64,000 nucleotides of DNA from Allantophomopsis cytisporea (taxonomy: Eukaryota > Ascomycota > Leotiomycetes > Phacidiales > Phacidiaceae). The DNA is taken from positions 310,001 to 374,000 of the forward strand of contig CP103023.1 of the NCBI GenBank assembly GCA_024752435.1, read 5' to 3'. Positions 9,980 through 21,852 of the stretch are shown here, piece after piece; the first letter of the stretch is position 1; each line of letters starts with the position of its first letter. The position numbers and the translations under genes are program-made. Below the pieces are notes generated by a model. That model ran no database searches. It worked only from the letters and a program-made list of their open reading frames with translations, and was not told the origin of the DNA.

Positions 9980-12803
9980 ATGAATTCCCGCTCATCATCT
10001 TTCTCTGCCGCGCCCCGAAGGGCGAGTTCTCGACCAGCTTTCAACCATCGCCTATCGTTCGCGATCTCGCATGCTGAACAGGGCGAGGCTGAAGATGAGA
10101 ACAACGGCGCCGATGGCCAAATTAATGAGGAAATAGAGGAAATCAAAAGATATGAAGTTTGTCCCAATGCGATCACAATTAATTCATGTGAATACTAACG
10201 TATGTTTGTCATGGTAGGATTTCACCACCATAGGTATTTGACCCCGATGAACACGAGTCCCTAAGAATGCAGAACTCATCACGATGATATAGATTGGGTG
10301 CAGGATGCAGCGAAAGAACAAGTGCGACGCAAGGCTCAACGGCGGCACAATGCGGGCTCGAATCTTGCGAACGGTGGTCGCAATAGCTGGCAACAGAAAC
10401 TAAAGAACTCTTATGATGCTGGGCAAGCGTGGATAGTGATTACATTGATCGGTATACAATTCTTTCCAGGCTATGGTCTTCGAATGCTGAAGTTCGATAG
10501 GTGCGGCAATTGGCATGAATGCAGCCTTTTTAAATATCATAACGGAATGGCTATCTGATATAAAGCTCGGCCACTGCACGACAGCATTTTACTTGAATGA
10601 GAACTTCTGCTGTTGGGGAGAAGACAATGGTAAGTGGGGAGATCAACAATGTTACCTGAAACATATCTGACGACTTAGGATGTCCGGACTGGCATCATTG
10701 GAGCTCCGTAGGACTTGTGAACTATTTTTTATATGTCATGTTCGCTGTATGAATCTTCGGCTCTTTATTCATGACTTTTACTTATTGTTGTCACAGACGC
10801 TTTTTGCTTTCGTTGCCGCAAGGCTCGTCAGATCTTTTGCTCCATATGCAGCTGGATCCGGAATCTCCGAGATAAAGTGCATTATTGCTGGCTTTGTAAT
10901 GAAAGGTTTCCTTGGCTCCTGGACCTTGTTGATCAAGTCGATCGCATTACCCCTGGCGATTGCATCTGGACTTTCTGTTGGAAAAGAAGGGCCCAGCGTA
11001 CATTACGCTGTATGCACTGGAAATGTTATATCAAGACTGTTTGACAAGTATAAGCGTAACGCTTCGAAAACTCGAGAAATCCTGAGCGCTTGTGCTGCTG
11101 CTGGTGTGGCTGTTGCCTTTGGTAGTCCCATTGGTGGAGTGCTTTTTTCTCTGGAAGAAATGTCGTCTTATTTTCCTCTGAAGACGATGTGGCGAAGTTA
11201 TTTTTGTGCCCTTGTTGCAACAGCGGTCTTGGCCGCTATGAATCCTTTCAGAACAGGACAATTGGTCATGTTTCAGGTCAGATACGATCGAACATGGCAC
11301 TTTTTCGAAGTTCTCTTCTATGTGGTGATTGGAATATTCGGCGGTCTTTATGGGGCATTCGTCATCAAGTGGAACTTACGAGCTCAAGCGTTCCGAAAAA
11401 AGTACCTTACCAAATATGCCATTCTGGAAGCAACATTACTAGCTGCTGGAACAGCTATTGTCTGCTACCCGAACATGTTCTTACGCATTGATATGACCGA
11501 GAGCATGGAAATTCTGTTCCTGGAGTGTGAGGGAGCGGAAGACTATCAAGGTCTTTGCGACGCAAAGAATCGATGGAGAATGGTCCTCTCCTTGATCATT
11601 GCCACATTTTTGCGAATGTTTCTTGTTATTATATCTTATGGCTGCAAAGTCCCAGCCGGGATTTTCGTTCCCTCGATGGCTATCGGTGCTTCATTTGGAC
11701 GCACAATCGGTATTCTCGTTCAAGCACTTCACGAAACATATCCAAAGTCTATGTTCTTTGCTTCATGCGAGCCGGATGTTCCTTGTATCACTCCAGGCAC
11801 CTATGCATTCCTCGGAGCAGCAGCAGCTCTCAGTGGTATCATGCATATCACAGTTTCAGTCGTTGTCATTATGTTCGAACTCACTGGAGCACTGACATAC
11901 ATTTTGCCGACAATGATTGTGGTAGGAGTGACAAAGGCCGTCAGTGAGTGCTTTGGAAAGGGCGGAATCGCTGATCGTATGATATGGTTTAGCGGTTTCC
12001 CCTTCTTGGACAATAAGGAAGAACACACATTTGGTGTTCCTGTATCGAAAGTTATGACTAGTGATATGGTTACCTTGCCAGTTAGTGGTCTTACGATGGG
12101 TCAAGTAGAGGCACTACTCAAGGAAGACAAATATCAAGGTTTCCCTATCATCGAAGACATACAGACCAAGATTCTTGTTGGCTATATTGGGCGTACGGAG
12201 CTACGATATGCCATCACTCGAGTACGGAAAGAGAGGGCTGTTTCTCCAGCGGCAAAATGCCATTTCGGAGCCCCGGTTTCCTTGAATCCAATAACGCCGT
12301 CAGCGTTATCACCCGGAGTGACATTTGACAACATATCTGTTTCTGCCGTCGACTTCAGCCGCTTTATAGACCCAACACCAGTGACTGTCCATCCACGCCT
12401 TCCGCTCGAAACGGTCATGGAGCTTTTCCGAAAGATTGGGCCCAGGGTGATTCTTATCGAATACCACGGGAAGCTCGATGGACTAGTGACGGTGAAGGAC
12501 TGTTTGAAATACCAATTCAAGGTTGAGGCGAGTGAAAATCCAAGGAGCGACAGAAGTGTGGTTGAGAGTCAGGAGAGGCTGTGGGGAATAATAGGACAAA
12601 TTGCTTCATGGGTGTCTGATACTCTTAGGAAAGCCTCGGGAGGACGAATCAAGCTGCAAGGCTCGACGGATTCTAGGAGCAGGAGAGATAGCCATCGACC
12701 TGGATCGAGCGGCAGTACTGCTAGTGGAAGTGAGAGCGGGAGCCGCAGAATTGTAGATGGAACAGAAAGTGTGGACGGGGTGGAACTCGAAGATAGGTCA
12801 TAA
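9980..12803 (+). CDS. CLC-family voltage-gated chloride channel / Cl-/H+ antiporter with CBS domains
   Basis: Spliced as 9980-10156, 10218-10233, 10293-10451, 10501-10629, 10679-10746, 10797-12803 (851 residues); one exon is only 16 nt. The three CLC signatures are present: GSGISEIK (203-210), GKEGPSVHYA (from 245, gating Glu 247) and GIFVPSMAIGASFGR. The segment GVLFSLEEMSSYFPLKTMWR carries the paired Glu found in endosomal ClC-3/4/5-type exchangers, so 2Cl-/H+ exchange is likelier than a pure channel. Two C-terminal CBS domains follow (VSKVMTSDMVTLPVSGLTMG; PVTVHPRLPLETVMELFRKI). The N-terminus is cytosolic and acidic; the tail is Ser/Arg-rich. The likely site is endosome, vacuole or Golgi, where it supports acidification or metal-enzyme loading as yeast Gef1 does. 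That localisation is inferred. Confidence 0.95.
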
Positions 12804-12874
12804 ATGGTTGCAATATAACGCATATCAGACATAATAGGAGCAATCCACAATCTATTTCCATTCATCGTAGGGTA

Positions 12875-14152
12875 TCATACATTCTTTGGCCTACCCATTC
12901 TTGTAGGCTCTTCATCCTCGGATTTTAGCAAGTCGTCATCCAAATCTAAAACATCGGCATCGTCTCTGTCTTCTCTATCCAACTCAATTTCCTCGGCAAG
13001 TAAGCCTTCACCTTCAACGCCCATGCCAGTTTCAACATCACTACTTTCCTCTGCGGGGTCCTTCTCCTCTCTCCGTCCAATAATCACATTTCCCACAACC
13101 AACAAAGCTGCTCCCAACCACCACATAGGCGGCAGAGACTCGGAGAACACAATGAAGCCCAAGAGGGCAGTGATCATGAAGTTGGACGAGGTGTTGAGGA
13201 TGGATACTTGGGTAGTAGAAGTCCCATGTGTGAGAGCCTTAGTAAAGAGAGTCCACATGATCCCATTGAAGATCAAGTTCAGTCCGAAGAACATCTATGA
13301 AATTTAGTACCATTCAGCACATATAGCCTCCATTGAGATGATTTATCATAAAACGTGATCGCCACACATGAATTCAAAGACAAAACACATGACTAGTCAG
13401 CCATAAGGGGAAAAGAGATAAGAATAACGAAGATGAAATAAACTTCTTACCCCGCGAATAATAACTTCAACAACCTTCGAGCTATCGAGCCCCAACACGT
13501 GCGCTATAGAATTGGCAAATGTGCTCGTGAGTGTCGTGGTTGTCCTGTCCAAAGGGCAACAGTCAGTGACATATCGCTAGGGCAATTTGTGGCCGGGCGC
13601 ATGCAGCGATCCAAAGAACGGGAAAGCAGTGACAACCAAACCGCGAGGTCGACCACTACATCAGCTCCCAAAAAGCATAATAGATCTGATAAGATATATC
13701 GGAGACCTGCAAGAGAGGAGGCGTATATAAGGGTCTCTACAGAGTTTCCTGAGATGCGCTACTAATTATGGTCTTGATGTCGATGGTGATGCGATGTACC
13801 GGGATTTGCGGTAGGGATTGCGAGCACAGAGGACTTACAGCTTTGCGAATACGCCGTTGAAGGCGGCACATGCGCCGCTAGCGACGGCCAGAGTGATCCA
13901 TTGGGATTTGCGGCTCAGTTTATTGAAGTCCATGTCTTCTTCTTGAGCGTCGTCAGCGCCGTCGTGCTGTTGTGCGGTGGAAGAGTAGGCGGGCGGCTGA
14001 GGAGGATGTTCAGATAGAAGTGGATCGTGCATAGCGGCTGTGTGGGAGTGTGGAGGGACCGACGCGCCTGTGACTTTGGCGGGGGTAATCTTAGATGTGG
14101 GAGACATGGAAGAGGAGGTGGAAGAGGGAAGATTGCGACTGCGCAGTTGCAT
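12875..14152 (-). CDS. EamA/DMT-superfamily membrane protein, TMEM42-like
   Basis: Spliced on the minus strand as 14152-13839, 13544-13451, 13294-12875 (275 residues); phases agree. A disordered Ser/Pro-rich N-terminus of about 80 residues precedes SRKSQWITLAVASGACAAFN, GVFAKLTTTTLT, FFGLNLIFNGIMWTLFTKAL, TTQVSILNTSSNFMITALLG and PPMWWLGAALLVVGNVIIG. These four short helices with the EamA-type spacing match TMEM42. The C-terminus is highly acidic. The half-size of the EamA unit suggests it works as a dimer; the substrate is unknown. It is tail-to-tail with the CLC gene, 71 bp apart. The first intron (294 nt) is longer than usual here. Confidence 0.85.
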
Positions 14153-14910
14153 AATGTCTGATGGAAGTGAGTGTATGTAATGGGGAATAGGGCGGCTCTA
14201 AGAGTGGCTCGTGGAATTGATGTAGAATGAAAGGCTCTTCGTTGGTTCCGGTGTTCCAAGCTGTTGATACAGAGATACAGAGTACGGATAGACTACTCGG
14301 CCTTGTGTTGTGTATGGATGTGCATACAAGCATATGGTGTTGTTATACCGCTACGTACCGTCCCTGCCAAGAGATCCGAGTTGCGTTGTAGTGTGAGACG
14401 AGACGGAGTGTTGTGTGTGGCCCTGTTGGAGACTGAATATGTATCCACCGATGAGATCTTGAACATCGCTCTTGGAATTGTATCCTTGCTACAATCGAGG
14501 ACAGACTATGGACTTGTGGTCTTTAAAAATGAAGAAAGGCGTTCTTGTACGGAAGATCAAGAGGTCGCAACATCAACATCGACATTATTATTATTGTTGG
14601 CATGCTGCACTACACATCATTCAATACACATGTCAAGTCAAGTGTCATATGGAAGGCGGTGAGGTCATTGGCAGAACCATGCTTTTTAGGAGATCCGTAA
14701 CTATCAAGCTAGGCAAGCCACTGTGCTCGTTGAGCATCATCTTCAGCCTCAAAATAACAGAAAGTGTCTGTAAATAATATTCATCGTAGTCCCTTCCCTG
14801 TACCAGATACCATAAACGCCATCCCTATGCAACCAGATACCCTGCCCGAATACAATTTATGTCCGATGCTCACATCACCAGCTATCACCCCCGTCTTCAC
14901 ATCCTCGCTA
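14153..14910. other. Intergenic region, no gene seen
   Basis: Between the start of the TMEM42-like gene and the 3' end of TOA2. Weak ORFs only; AT-rich patches and short ATT runs near 14585. Confidence 0.5.
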
Positions 14911-15371
14911 TTAAGCCTCGCCTGGACGCTTGCTGTTACAGCTGACAATCTTAACTTTGTCAGCGACAACAGTCTGCGAGTTCTCCATCTTGAAGGTAAC
15001 GTCTTTGATCAAGAAAGTCCAGACTTCGTCGCAGAATCGGTAGGTATCGAGGTGACCCTGTAGCCAGCCATGATCAGTCTCCCGTGCCAAATATATCCAA
15101 CAAACAACAAATTAGATCCCACCTTGAAAGTCAACCGCGCCTTAACCTTATCCGCCAAGACCTCCGTAATGCTGCGATCGAAGTTGGCGAGGATTTTCAT
15201 CGCAAGTTGCGGTTCGATGCGACGGTCACTGATCAGATCATCGAGAGTATCCGTGAGCGCCATGCCGATGCTGCGAGATCAGTCAGTAAGAGAGCAAGGA
15301 GTGTGTAGCTGATAGACACAGTACCTGCTACGGCGGTAGAGCTCGTAAAAGGACTGTCCATTCGCCGCCAT
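14911..15371 (-). CDS. TOA2: Transcription initiation factor IIA small (gamma) subunit
   Basis: Spliced on the minus strand as 15371-15325, 15270-15123, 15057-14911 (113 residues); exons are short but phases agree. The sequence opens FYELYRRSSIGMALTDTLDD and continues RRIEPQLAMKILANFDRSIT, EVLADKVKARLTFKGHLDTY, RFCDEVWTFLIKDVTFKMEN, which is diagnostic for TFIIA gamma: the N-terminal four-helix bundle half and the C-terminal beta-barrel half. With the large TFIIA subunit it stabilises TBP on promoter DNA in RNA polymerase II initiation. Length matches the family (about 110-120). It is divergent from VMA16 with about 250 bp between starts, so the two probably share a promoter region. Confidence 0.95.
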
Positions 15372-15622
15372 CGTGAACTTAATGCGACGACGTTGATGTT
15401 GTATTGACTGCGTTGCCTCGTTAGTATTATGTGTTGATAGCATGCGCATGCGAGTGCGGGGGATGACTCAGCAAAGTACGGTGACCGTTTAGTGCCGACC
15501 CGACATCACCTGGAGCTTGGCTTGGTTCTAGGTTGACGATTGACGCGGAAGACGTAACTTGTTGTCGCAACGAACCTTCGCAACTTTGATACCGATAGAT
15601 TCCTCGTGAAGAGACAGGCACG

Positions 15623-16420
15623 ATGAGTCTCAGATATGGTCTTGGAGGTGCCACCACGGCGTTGATCGTGATTGGAGCTTGTGAGTCGCTGAGGCGAGCT
15701 ATGATGGCATTTATTAACGACAGCTAGATATGCTCTTTACTGGCGATGGAGAAGCTTTCGACGTGAGTTGGAACACTCATTTATCTGCGATGGAATAGCA
15801 CTGATAGATATTAGGTTGGACGATTCCTTGAGACAGTGTCGCCTTACGCATGGGCGGATTTGGGCATTGGATTGTGTATTGGACTATCTGTCGTTGGTGC
15901 AGCATGGTACATCTTACTTGCTCTCACAACTATGCTCTTGCTGATTATCTTTCAGGGGAATTTTCATTACTGGCTCCTCGATTCTCGGAGGTGGTGTGAA
16001 AGCGCCTCGAATTCGAACTAAGAACTTGATCTCCATTATCTTCTGCGAGGTCGTCGCTATCTACGGTGTCATTATGGCTATTGTCTTCTCTTCGAAACTC
16101 AACGTGGTTACCGGAGATGCTGTCTACTCTGGGTCCAATTACTACACTGGATATGCATTGTTCTGGGCGGGATTGACCGTTGGCATGTGTAACTTGGTGT
16201 GTGGTGTTAGTGTTGGAATCAACGGTTCCGGAGCTGCTCTCGCAGATGCTGCTGATCCAAGCTTGTATGGTTCTCGTATACTATCCACACTGATGAGATA
16301 CTGACTTTCTGCTATAGGTTCGTCAAGATCCTCGTTATCGAAATCTTCAGTTCTGTCCTTGGACTCTTCGGTTTGATCATTGGACTCTTGGTATCAGGAA
16401 AGGCACCTGAATTCGCTTGA
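15623..16420 (+). CDS. VMA16: V-type ATPase proteolipid subunit c''
   Basis: Spliced as 15623-15680, 15728-15762, 15815-15906, 15956-16264, 16318-16420 (198 residues); four short introns, all phases agree. The product is very hydrophobic with about five helices: GGATTALIVIGAYMLF, SPYAWADLGIGLCIGLSVVG, GIFITGSSILGGGVKAPRI, NLISIIFCEVVAIYGVIMAI, SNYYTGYALFWAGLTVGMCN and LVIEIFSSVLGLFGLIIGLL. The proton-carrying Glu in the conserved IFCEVVAIYG helix is residue 93. It is part of the Vo proteolipid ring that moves protons into vacuole and Golgi. The size is slightly under the yeast protein (213), mainly at the N-terminus, as usual in Pezizomycotina. Confidence 0.95.
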
Positions 16421-17180
16421 AGGCGGTCGAACGATACAAATTCAAGTGGTTTACGAAGAAGTACGAGTAGCGCAAGTGGCGAGATGACTTGCATTGTATG
16501 TGTAAAATACCTTAGCACAGCAGGCGTTCCGGTAGAGGGTCTGCTATTTAGCTCAATGGCTCAGTACAAGCATGTCTAGCGGTAGTAGATGTAGCGTTGT
16601 ATTATGTCTATGTACTTTATATACTGTCAAAATCACTTGCAATCCCACCACTACAATTAATGCTATGACCTTTTACCCCTACTTCATCAGCATTGTGTTA
16701 ACAAGCAAGCATAAATAGGCATTAGCATGCTCAAATTTCATGCCATTTGAACTATGCTGACCACTTATATAGCTACTATGTAAGTACAATCAGAAAACTC
16801 GAAAGCTTTAATGGTTTATTACACTTGTCGATATTTAACTGTGGAAGTATTTTAGGGTTCTGGTAAGCAATTGATGGTATCGATGAAGTAGCTATGAAGT
16901 CTTACGTCCTCTGTCGTACGGGCCTAAATTGTATTTTGATCACAAGTGACACACAAAAGCCTGCGTTGACAAGGTCGAGCACTAAGCTAAGATATCTATG
17001 CATATAATGGGACAAAGCATTACTTAAAAGAAATTGTTTCATAGTCACTCTTCAGGAATGTAGATGCCAATATAGAAGAAGTACTTTTCTGAGTGGTTTA
17101 AAGGTACAAGCAAAGCAAAGGTTGCAAAGCAGATGTTGTTGACCCGGAAGAAGAGAGCAAACTTGATGCCGAGAAGAACC
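16421..17180. other. Convergent intergenic region, no gene seen
   Basis: This lies between the 3' ends of VMA16 and the PWI/SR protein gene. It is AT-rich with no recognised RNA gene or ORF. Confidence 0.55.
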
Positions 17181-19006
17181 TCAAGTGGTGTTAGCAGGTG
17201 CAGATTCAACGCCAGAACTTATACTCGAGGTTCTCATTTTTTTGATCCTTTCCTTCAATAATTGCTCTCGAAGCTCGCTGGCCTGCTTCTGTGATGTCTT
17301 CGTCTGAACAAAGGAAGGGGTCAGCTTAGTCTAGAACGACCAAATTGAAGACAGCTAGAAATAATGCTCCGGAGTATTTCAATACAGCTATGAATCGCTA
17401 CCCACCTCGGCAGTCCCATCAAGCTGCTCTGGATTTGTAGCTTTAGTGCCTGGGTTTTGCACTGGTGATCGGCTCCTGTCCTTACGCTCAACGGAATCAG
17501 CCCTTTTAGATCTTCTCTCATCAGGGGAAGACACGGATGATGTATTCTTTCTTCGTCGCTTGCTCGGCTCGTAGCGTTCGATTGATCTTCGACGGTATCG
17601 TTCCCGGCCTCCGCTACCTCTAGTTCTGCTATGTGATGGACTTCTGCGTCGACGAGAAGGTGGTGATCGTGTACGGCTTTTACTTCTGCTTCGTGTCAGC
17701 CGACGTTCGTCTCGTCTATGACGTGATCGAGCTTGTGTGCGAGCGTCATCAGTATCTTCAGGATTAATCACCGTAGAGCCCACATCTGCGCCCGCTGAAC
17801 GTACTGGTGTGCGGCTTCGAGAACGTGATTTGCTTGCTGATGATGAACGATAGCGAGAACGTCTGCTTCTTGGCGCAGGAGAGCGGCTTCTAGAGCTGGA
17901 AGGTGACCGTCTTCTCTTGCGAGGTGGTGAGCGCGAACGTGAAGTTGACAACACGGAAGGCGAGCGACGGCGGTGCTGTGGACTTCTATCTCTGCCACTA
18001 CCTCTGCCACGGTAGCTGCCTCGGGGAGGTGTTGATCTGCTACGCGAACGACGACGACGCGGAAGAGGAGAAACAGATCTAACGGGTGTAGGAGATCGGC
18101 GGCGGCGAGGAGGCGAACCAGAGTCAGATCTTGTCAAGGAACGACTACGGGAGGGAGAGCGAGACTTCCGACGATGTCCTCGTGCAGCAGGAACGTACGT
18201 GTCTGCTACTCGTGGGACTCTATCGAATGATTCGCGGCGACCCGGCGGAGGTGATCTTGAAAGTCGAGGACCTCTTCGGTCGAAGCTGCCCCTATCTCCT
18301 CTATCAAAGGCTCGATCTCCACCTCGTCCGCCGCGCCAGCTATCGCCTCCACGGCCTCTGCCTCGACTACGATCACCTCGATCACTGCGGTCCCCACGTC
18401 CACTTCGCTCTCTTTGTCTTAGCTCTTGTATGTCTCGATCGCGTCGACTATCCTCATCACGTCTTCGTCTTGCTTCTTCCGCTGCCTTTTCTGCCTCAAT
18501 CTTGACACGCATTAGCAGTAGTTCGGAGTTCCATGCGTGAGCACGCGTACCTTTTCCTGAATGAGCTCTAACTTTTTAGCCTCGAGTAATTCTTTTGGAA
18601 CACCCTGTGGGTTACTTTGCGCACTCAAGCAAAGCTTCCAGAGTTCCTTACAGAACCCGGCAGTTTCCTTGTCCAAAAAACCCGTAAGCTGAATTTGTAA
18701 TTTCTTTATGTCTGGCTGCAGTTTGTTAGCTAAGCTATCTATAGGCGTGGAGGGATTGTCATACATAGCGCGTTCCATCGATAAGATTGAAACACAGCTC
18801 AATGACTACGTCGTCATCATTTCCGAGAATATCTGAGATACGGCCTGCAATCCATCTACAAGTTGTTAGCTGCGTTAAACGACGACTGGGAGCTATACGC
18901 ACTTCTTCATAACCTCAAGATTGACCTTTTGCATATCCACCTTCTGATTGAATTCCGGGGGGAATTTGGTGGATTTCAGCAGCTTCGCATCTACTGAGGA
19001 CGCCAT
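17181..19006 (-). CDS. PWI-domain, RS-rich splicing factor (SRRM1/Srm160-like)
   Basis: Spliced on the minus strand as 19006-18903, 18855-18765, 18715-18551, 18500-17406, 17303-17181 (525 residues), all phases agreeing. The N-terminal PWI fold reads MASSVDAKLLKSTKFPPEFN, KVNLEVMKKWIAGRISDILG, DDVVIELCFNLIDGTRYPDI, KKLQIQLTGFLDKETAGFCK and ELWKLCLSAQSNPQGVPKEL. A charged helix (EAEKAAEEARRRRDEDSRRD), an RGG-like part and a long RS-repeat domain follow. The last exon encodes TKTSQKQASELREQLLKERI and ends ...PANTT; reading straight through the preceding exon instead stops seven codons on. PWI proteins bind nucleic acid and bridge SR proteins, snRNPs and the exon junction complex in the nucleus. 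The RS region is low-complexity and leaves long antisense ORFs, which I ignore. Confidence 0.92.
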
Positions 19007-19476
19007 ATTGACGTAGTTGTTCGTAGAAGTGAGATCGCCGTTATGGTGTTGTGGTGTACGGAATGAATGCGTAACAAAACCTGGGGTACAATTACAGGCC
19101 GTGGAAGTCTTTCGTCAGCGGCTTGACTCGCGAATGCTACAATTATCGCGAATGCATGACTCGTCGAGACACACAGCTTATCTCTCAGGAAACAACACAA
19201 AAGAAAAAGTAAATATTATTGTGCTTTTAATAGTTGAATAGAGTGAGTAGAATGATCGATCGACGAACTGTGTGTGTCTGACGATTGGCAGTTTCCTTCT
19301 TCTGCTCTGTGGAAATGTTGAGGTCTACCTTCCTCTCTTCAACTTTGCATCACTTGATCCAAGAATTGACATAGCTGATATTATAATTCTCGGAATCGAT
19401 ACGAACAACCATATAATAATGCACTCCTAATATTCTACTATCCTAAAGATCAAGTACTTCCCTTGCAGGATTGACA
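19007..19476. other. Divergent promoter region
   Basis: Shared upstream DNA of the PWI/SR gene (minus) and the disordered protein gene (plus). No gene seen. Confidence 0.5.
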
Positions 19477-20937
19477 ATGGTCGCAATCAAACTTCTGGGA
19501 TGGCCTCGTCTTGTTCCTACTAAACAGTCTCGTCCTTCGCATCGTTCGCAATCTATATCGAGGTCCATATCCACACAAAATGTCAAAGATATCAGTGAAG
19601 GTGGGATGAGAAGGCGTCCAACTCGGCGAGTCTCAGAAGGAGATAGCCCCATTCCAGAGTCCCAATTAGCACCGCTGGAGTCAAACTTGATTACAGGGCA
19701 CGACTCGAATTTGCCAATAGCACCGGCTGCATCCCCAGCATCACCTCCAAGAAAGGCCTTATCAGTACATATTAGTTCCCCTACATCACACTTGGAAGCC
19801 GAGAAGGATACTCATGATAGTTCCACGGAGTCAGCCACAGATATTCCACGTCAAGATGCTTACAAAGCCGCGAACTTATCAATTTCCGAGAGACCACCTT
19901 TAGATCGTACACGCCCAAAGCCAAAGTCTCCTGGTAGTAATTATGCTCAACCAATGCAGGTTCTAGACCCACGAACCTATGAGGAAGTCTCTGAAGAGGA
20001 GCCTTTAGCATCTTTATCACCTGTCTCGCAACACTCCAACAGTACCCGTTCTGTCTTTTCTCCTACAGAGCGGAAAGGAATAATCTTCTCACCAGATTCT
20101 ATTCTGGAACTAATTCAGCTCATGCCAGATACACCGATTGGAGGTACACCTAATTTTCCTGGTGCTTTGACTCCTACAGGTGCCTACCCCGCTCCAACCC
20201 ATACGTTCAAGACACCACCAGTCTCTCCGATAACATCATTCATGAACTCAGCTTACGACGGTCCAGCAATTCCTTTACCTACTCCATTATCTGGTCCGAA
20301 AACGTCTTCGTTTCCACCAACTCAGGCAGATACTTCAGCTTTGAAGAAGCGAGACTTTGCACACCCTTTGTCGTCATGCAATACTCCTTCAACCATTGCT
20401 CTGCCAGAGAATTATTTGGTAAGCCAGCTTCCGTTGCAGGGTGTGGCAAAGCCGACAGAAGGATTGCCGAAGTGGACCGGTGCCTTACCTCTTGACGAAG
20501 TAGCAACTGGCACTTCAACAGACACCGTACCTCTCAAGCACATAACAACTCCTACACAGGGCATAGCAAGAGCTCTTCCACTAAACAACCTACCTACTGA
20601 TACCGGGATGGGAACTGTGCCACTTGATGCCACAGGAACATTTCCAGCACCAGACACTCCTCTGCCAAATATCTCAAAGAAAGTAAAGGCCAAGAAGCAA
20701 GTTGGAAAAGTCGCCAAGGTCGGTCGGAGAGTAGTTTTAAGGAAGCCGCTACTCTCTCTTGTACTCGGGCGCCAATTAGCAGGTCCCACAGTGTTCTTAT
20801 TGAAACAGATTTCTAGAGGTGATCCTCTGCCAGACGCTGTCGGAATGATAGGCAATTCTGGTGATGCTATTACTGGACTCGCTCCCGGTGGTTTAAATGG
20901 GGTTTCTGGAGCTGCTACTTCATCTCTGCCTGTGTAA
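19477..20937 (+). CDS. Hypothetical disordered Ser/Pro/Thr-rich protein
   Basis: A single exon of 486 codons; I chose the ATG at 19477 (MVAIKLLGWPRLVPTKQSRP) because upstream in-frame codons give no other ATG. Most of the protein is low-complexity and probably disordered, rich in Ser, Pro and Thr with many SP/TP sites (for example FKTPPVSPITSF, LPTPLSGPKTSSFPP). The C-terminal 90 residues are different: a basic patch KKVKAKKQVGKVAKVGRRVV followed by a hydrophobic stretch LLSLVLGRQLAGPTVFLLK and a Gly-rich end. I recognise no family. The many proline-directed sites suggest kinase control, but that is inference only. Confidence 0.7.
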   Translation: MVAIKLLGWPRLVPTKQSRPSHRSQSISRSISTQNVKDISEGGMRRRPTRRVSEGDSPIPESQLAPLESNLITGHDSNLPIAPAASPASPPRKALSVHISSPTSHLEAEKDTHDSSTESATDIPRQDAYKAANLSISERPPLDRTRPKPKSPGSNYAQPMQVLDPRTYEEVSEEEPLASLSPVSQHSNSTRSVFSPTERKGIIFSPDSILELIQLMPDTPIGGTPNFPGALTPTGAYPAPTHTFKTPPVSPITSFMNSAYDGPAIPLPTPLSGPKTSSFPPTQADTSALKKRDFAHPLSSCNTPSTIALPENYLVSQLPLQGVAKPTEGLPKWTGALPLDEVATGTSTDTVPLKHITTPTQGIARALPLNNLPTDTGMGTVPLDATGTFPAPDTPLPNISKKVKAKKQVGKVAKVGRRVVLRKPLLSLVLGRQLAGPTVFLLKQISRGDPLPDAVGMIGNSGDAITGLAPGGLNGVSGAATSSLPV

Positions 20938-21308
20938 GAAATATTATGTTCTTAAGTGTAATAGATAAGCAATAGATTGTATTGTGTGAGCCTCATCTAC
21001 CGTTTCTGCCTTCTTCATAGTCAGTTGTAACATGAAGGGATTTGACAAGGGAGCAATCGTGAAATTTTGACTGTTAAAGTTCAACTCAGCTGCAAGCAGA
21101 CCACCCTACGAATAGCTCAGTGAGCACCAACCATGAAGTTGCAGGGTGAAGCAAATTTTGACAAGAATGGTTTTCAATTAACTATATCTCCATTCCAAAT
21201 TATGAGTCCATATAAACGGTCCATTAACCCCACTCAACTGGCTCTTGAATGCCCGGGTATACCAACCAAAACGCCAATCCATGCTCCTGCCAAACAACCA
21301 ACTTCTTT
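20938..21308. other. Convergent intergenic region
   Basis: 3' ends of the two flanking genes. No gene seen. Confidence 0.5.
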
Positions 21309-21852
21309 CTAACTCTCGCCTCCAATCTTCCCCTTCTCAGCCTGCGCATACTTCTCCGCAATAAGCGCAATCCTCTCCCTAGACTTCTTCAGCCCAGCCA
21401 TAGGTAAATCGCCGATACGGCCACGACTCTCATACAGCTCGATCAAGGTCCTCGCACGCTCCGAGTCCTCATCGACAACGCCAGCCACCTCGGAATTCTG
21501 GTTTCCCTCGCTGGCCGCCGAGTTTGTCCGTGTGAGCCCAGGTGTGGAGGAGGCTCGAGTGACGGAGCTCGAACTTGGGATGCGGCGGCCCCAACGATCG
21601 AATCTAGGGCGTTCGGGGCGCAGGGAACCTTTTGACTGTTTCCGTGAAAGCTCGTACTCGAGTGTCTTATTTACGTTGAGGAGATCGCTGGCTGCTTCTG
21701 CATCCTGTGTGGGGTTGTGTCAGTCGAATTCACATGTGGGTGTAGATAGGGAAGGTATGGGGGATTCGTTGACTTACGGCAGCTTGTAGCTCGCTGAGAT
21801 CAGCCAGCATTAGAGCAACGCTCATCTTCTTGGGTTCTGTAGGTGCCGTCAT
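21309..21852 (-). CDS. Small conserved-looking hypothetical protein
   Basis: Spliced on the minus strand as 21852-21778 and 21704-21309 (156 residues); GTAAGT donor, ACACAG acceptor, phases agree. The product begins MTAPTEPKKMSVALMLADLS and continues with a helical segment ELQAADAEAASDLLNVNKTL, a Ser/Arg-rich middle (RPRFDRWGRRIPSSSSVTRA) and a C-terminal helix ERARTLIELYESRGRIGDLP followed by KKSRERIALIAEKYAQAEKG. The two amphipathic ends joined by a disordered linker suggest a small scaffold or adaptor. I do not know the family. Confidence 0.7.

Noticed and set aside
13499..13765. 88-codon ORF on the + strand
   Set aside because: It lies mainly in the first intron of the TMEM42-like gene on the other strand and has no family features.
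17388..18512. Reading the SR protein to a stop in its fourth exon
   Set aside because: A GTGGGT donor followed by an exon reading TKTSQKQASELREQLLKERI keeps frame and gives the usual C-terminal helix, so the longer model is preferred.
19471..19476. Non-ATG start upstream of the disordered protein
   Set aside because: The codon at 19471 is TTG; the ATG at 19477 is the sound choice.
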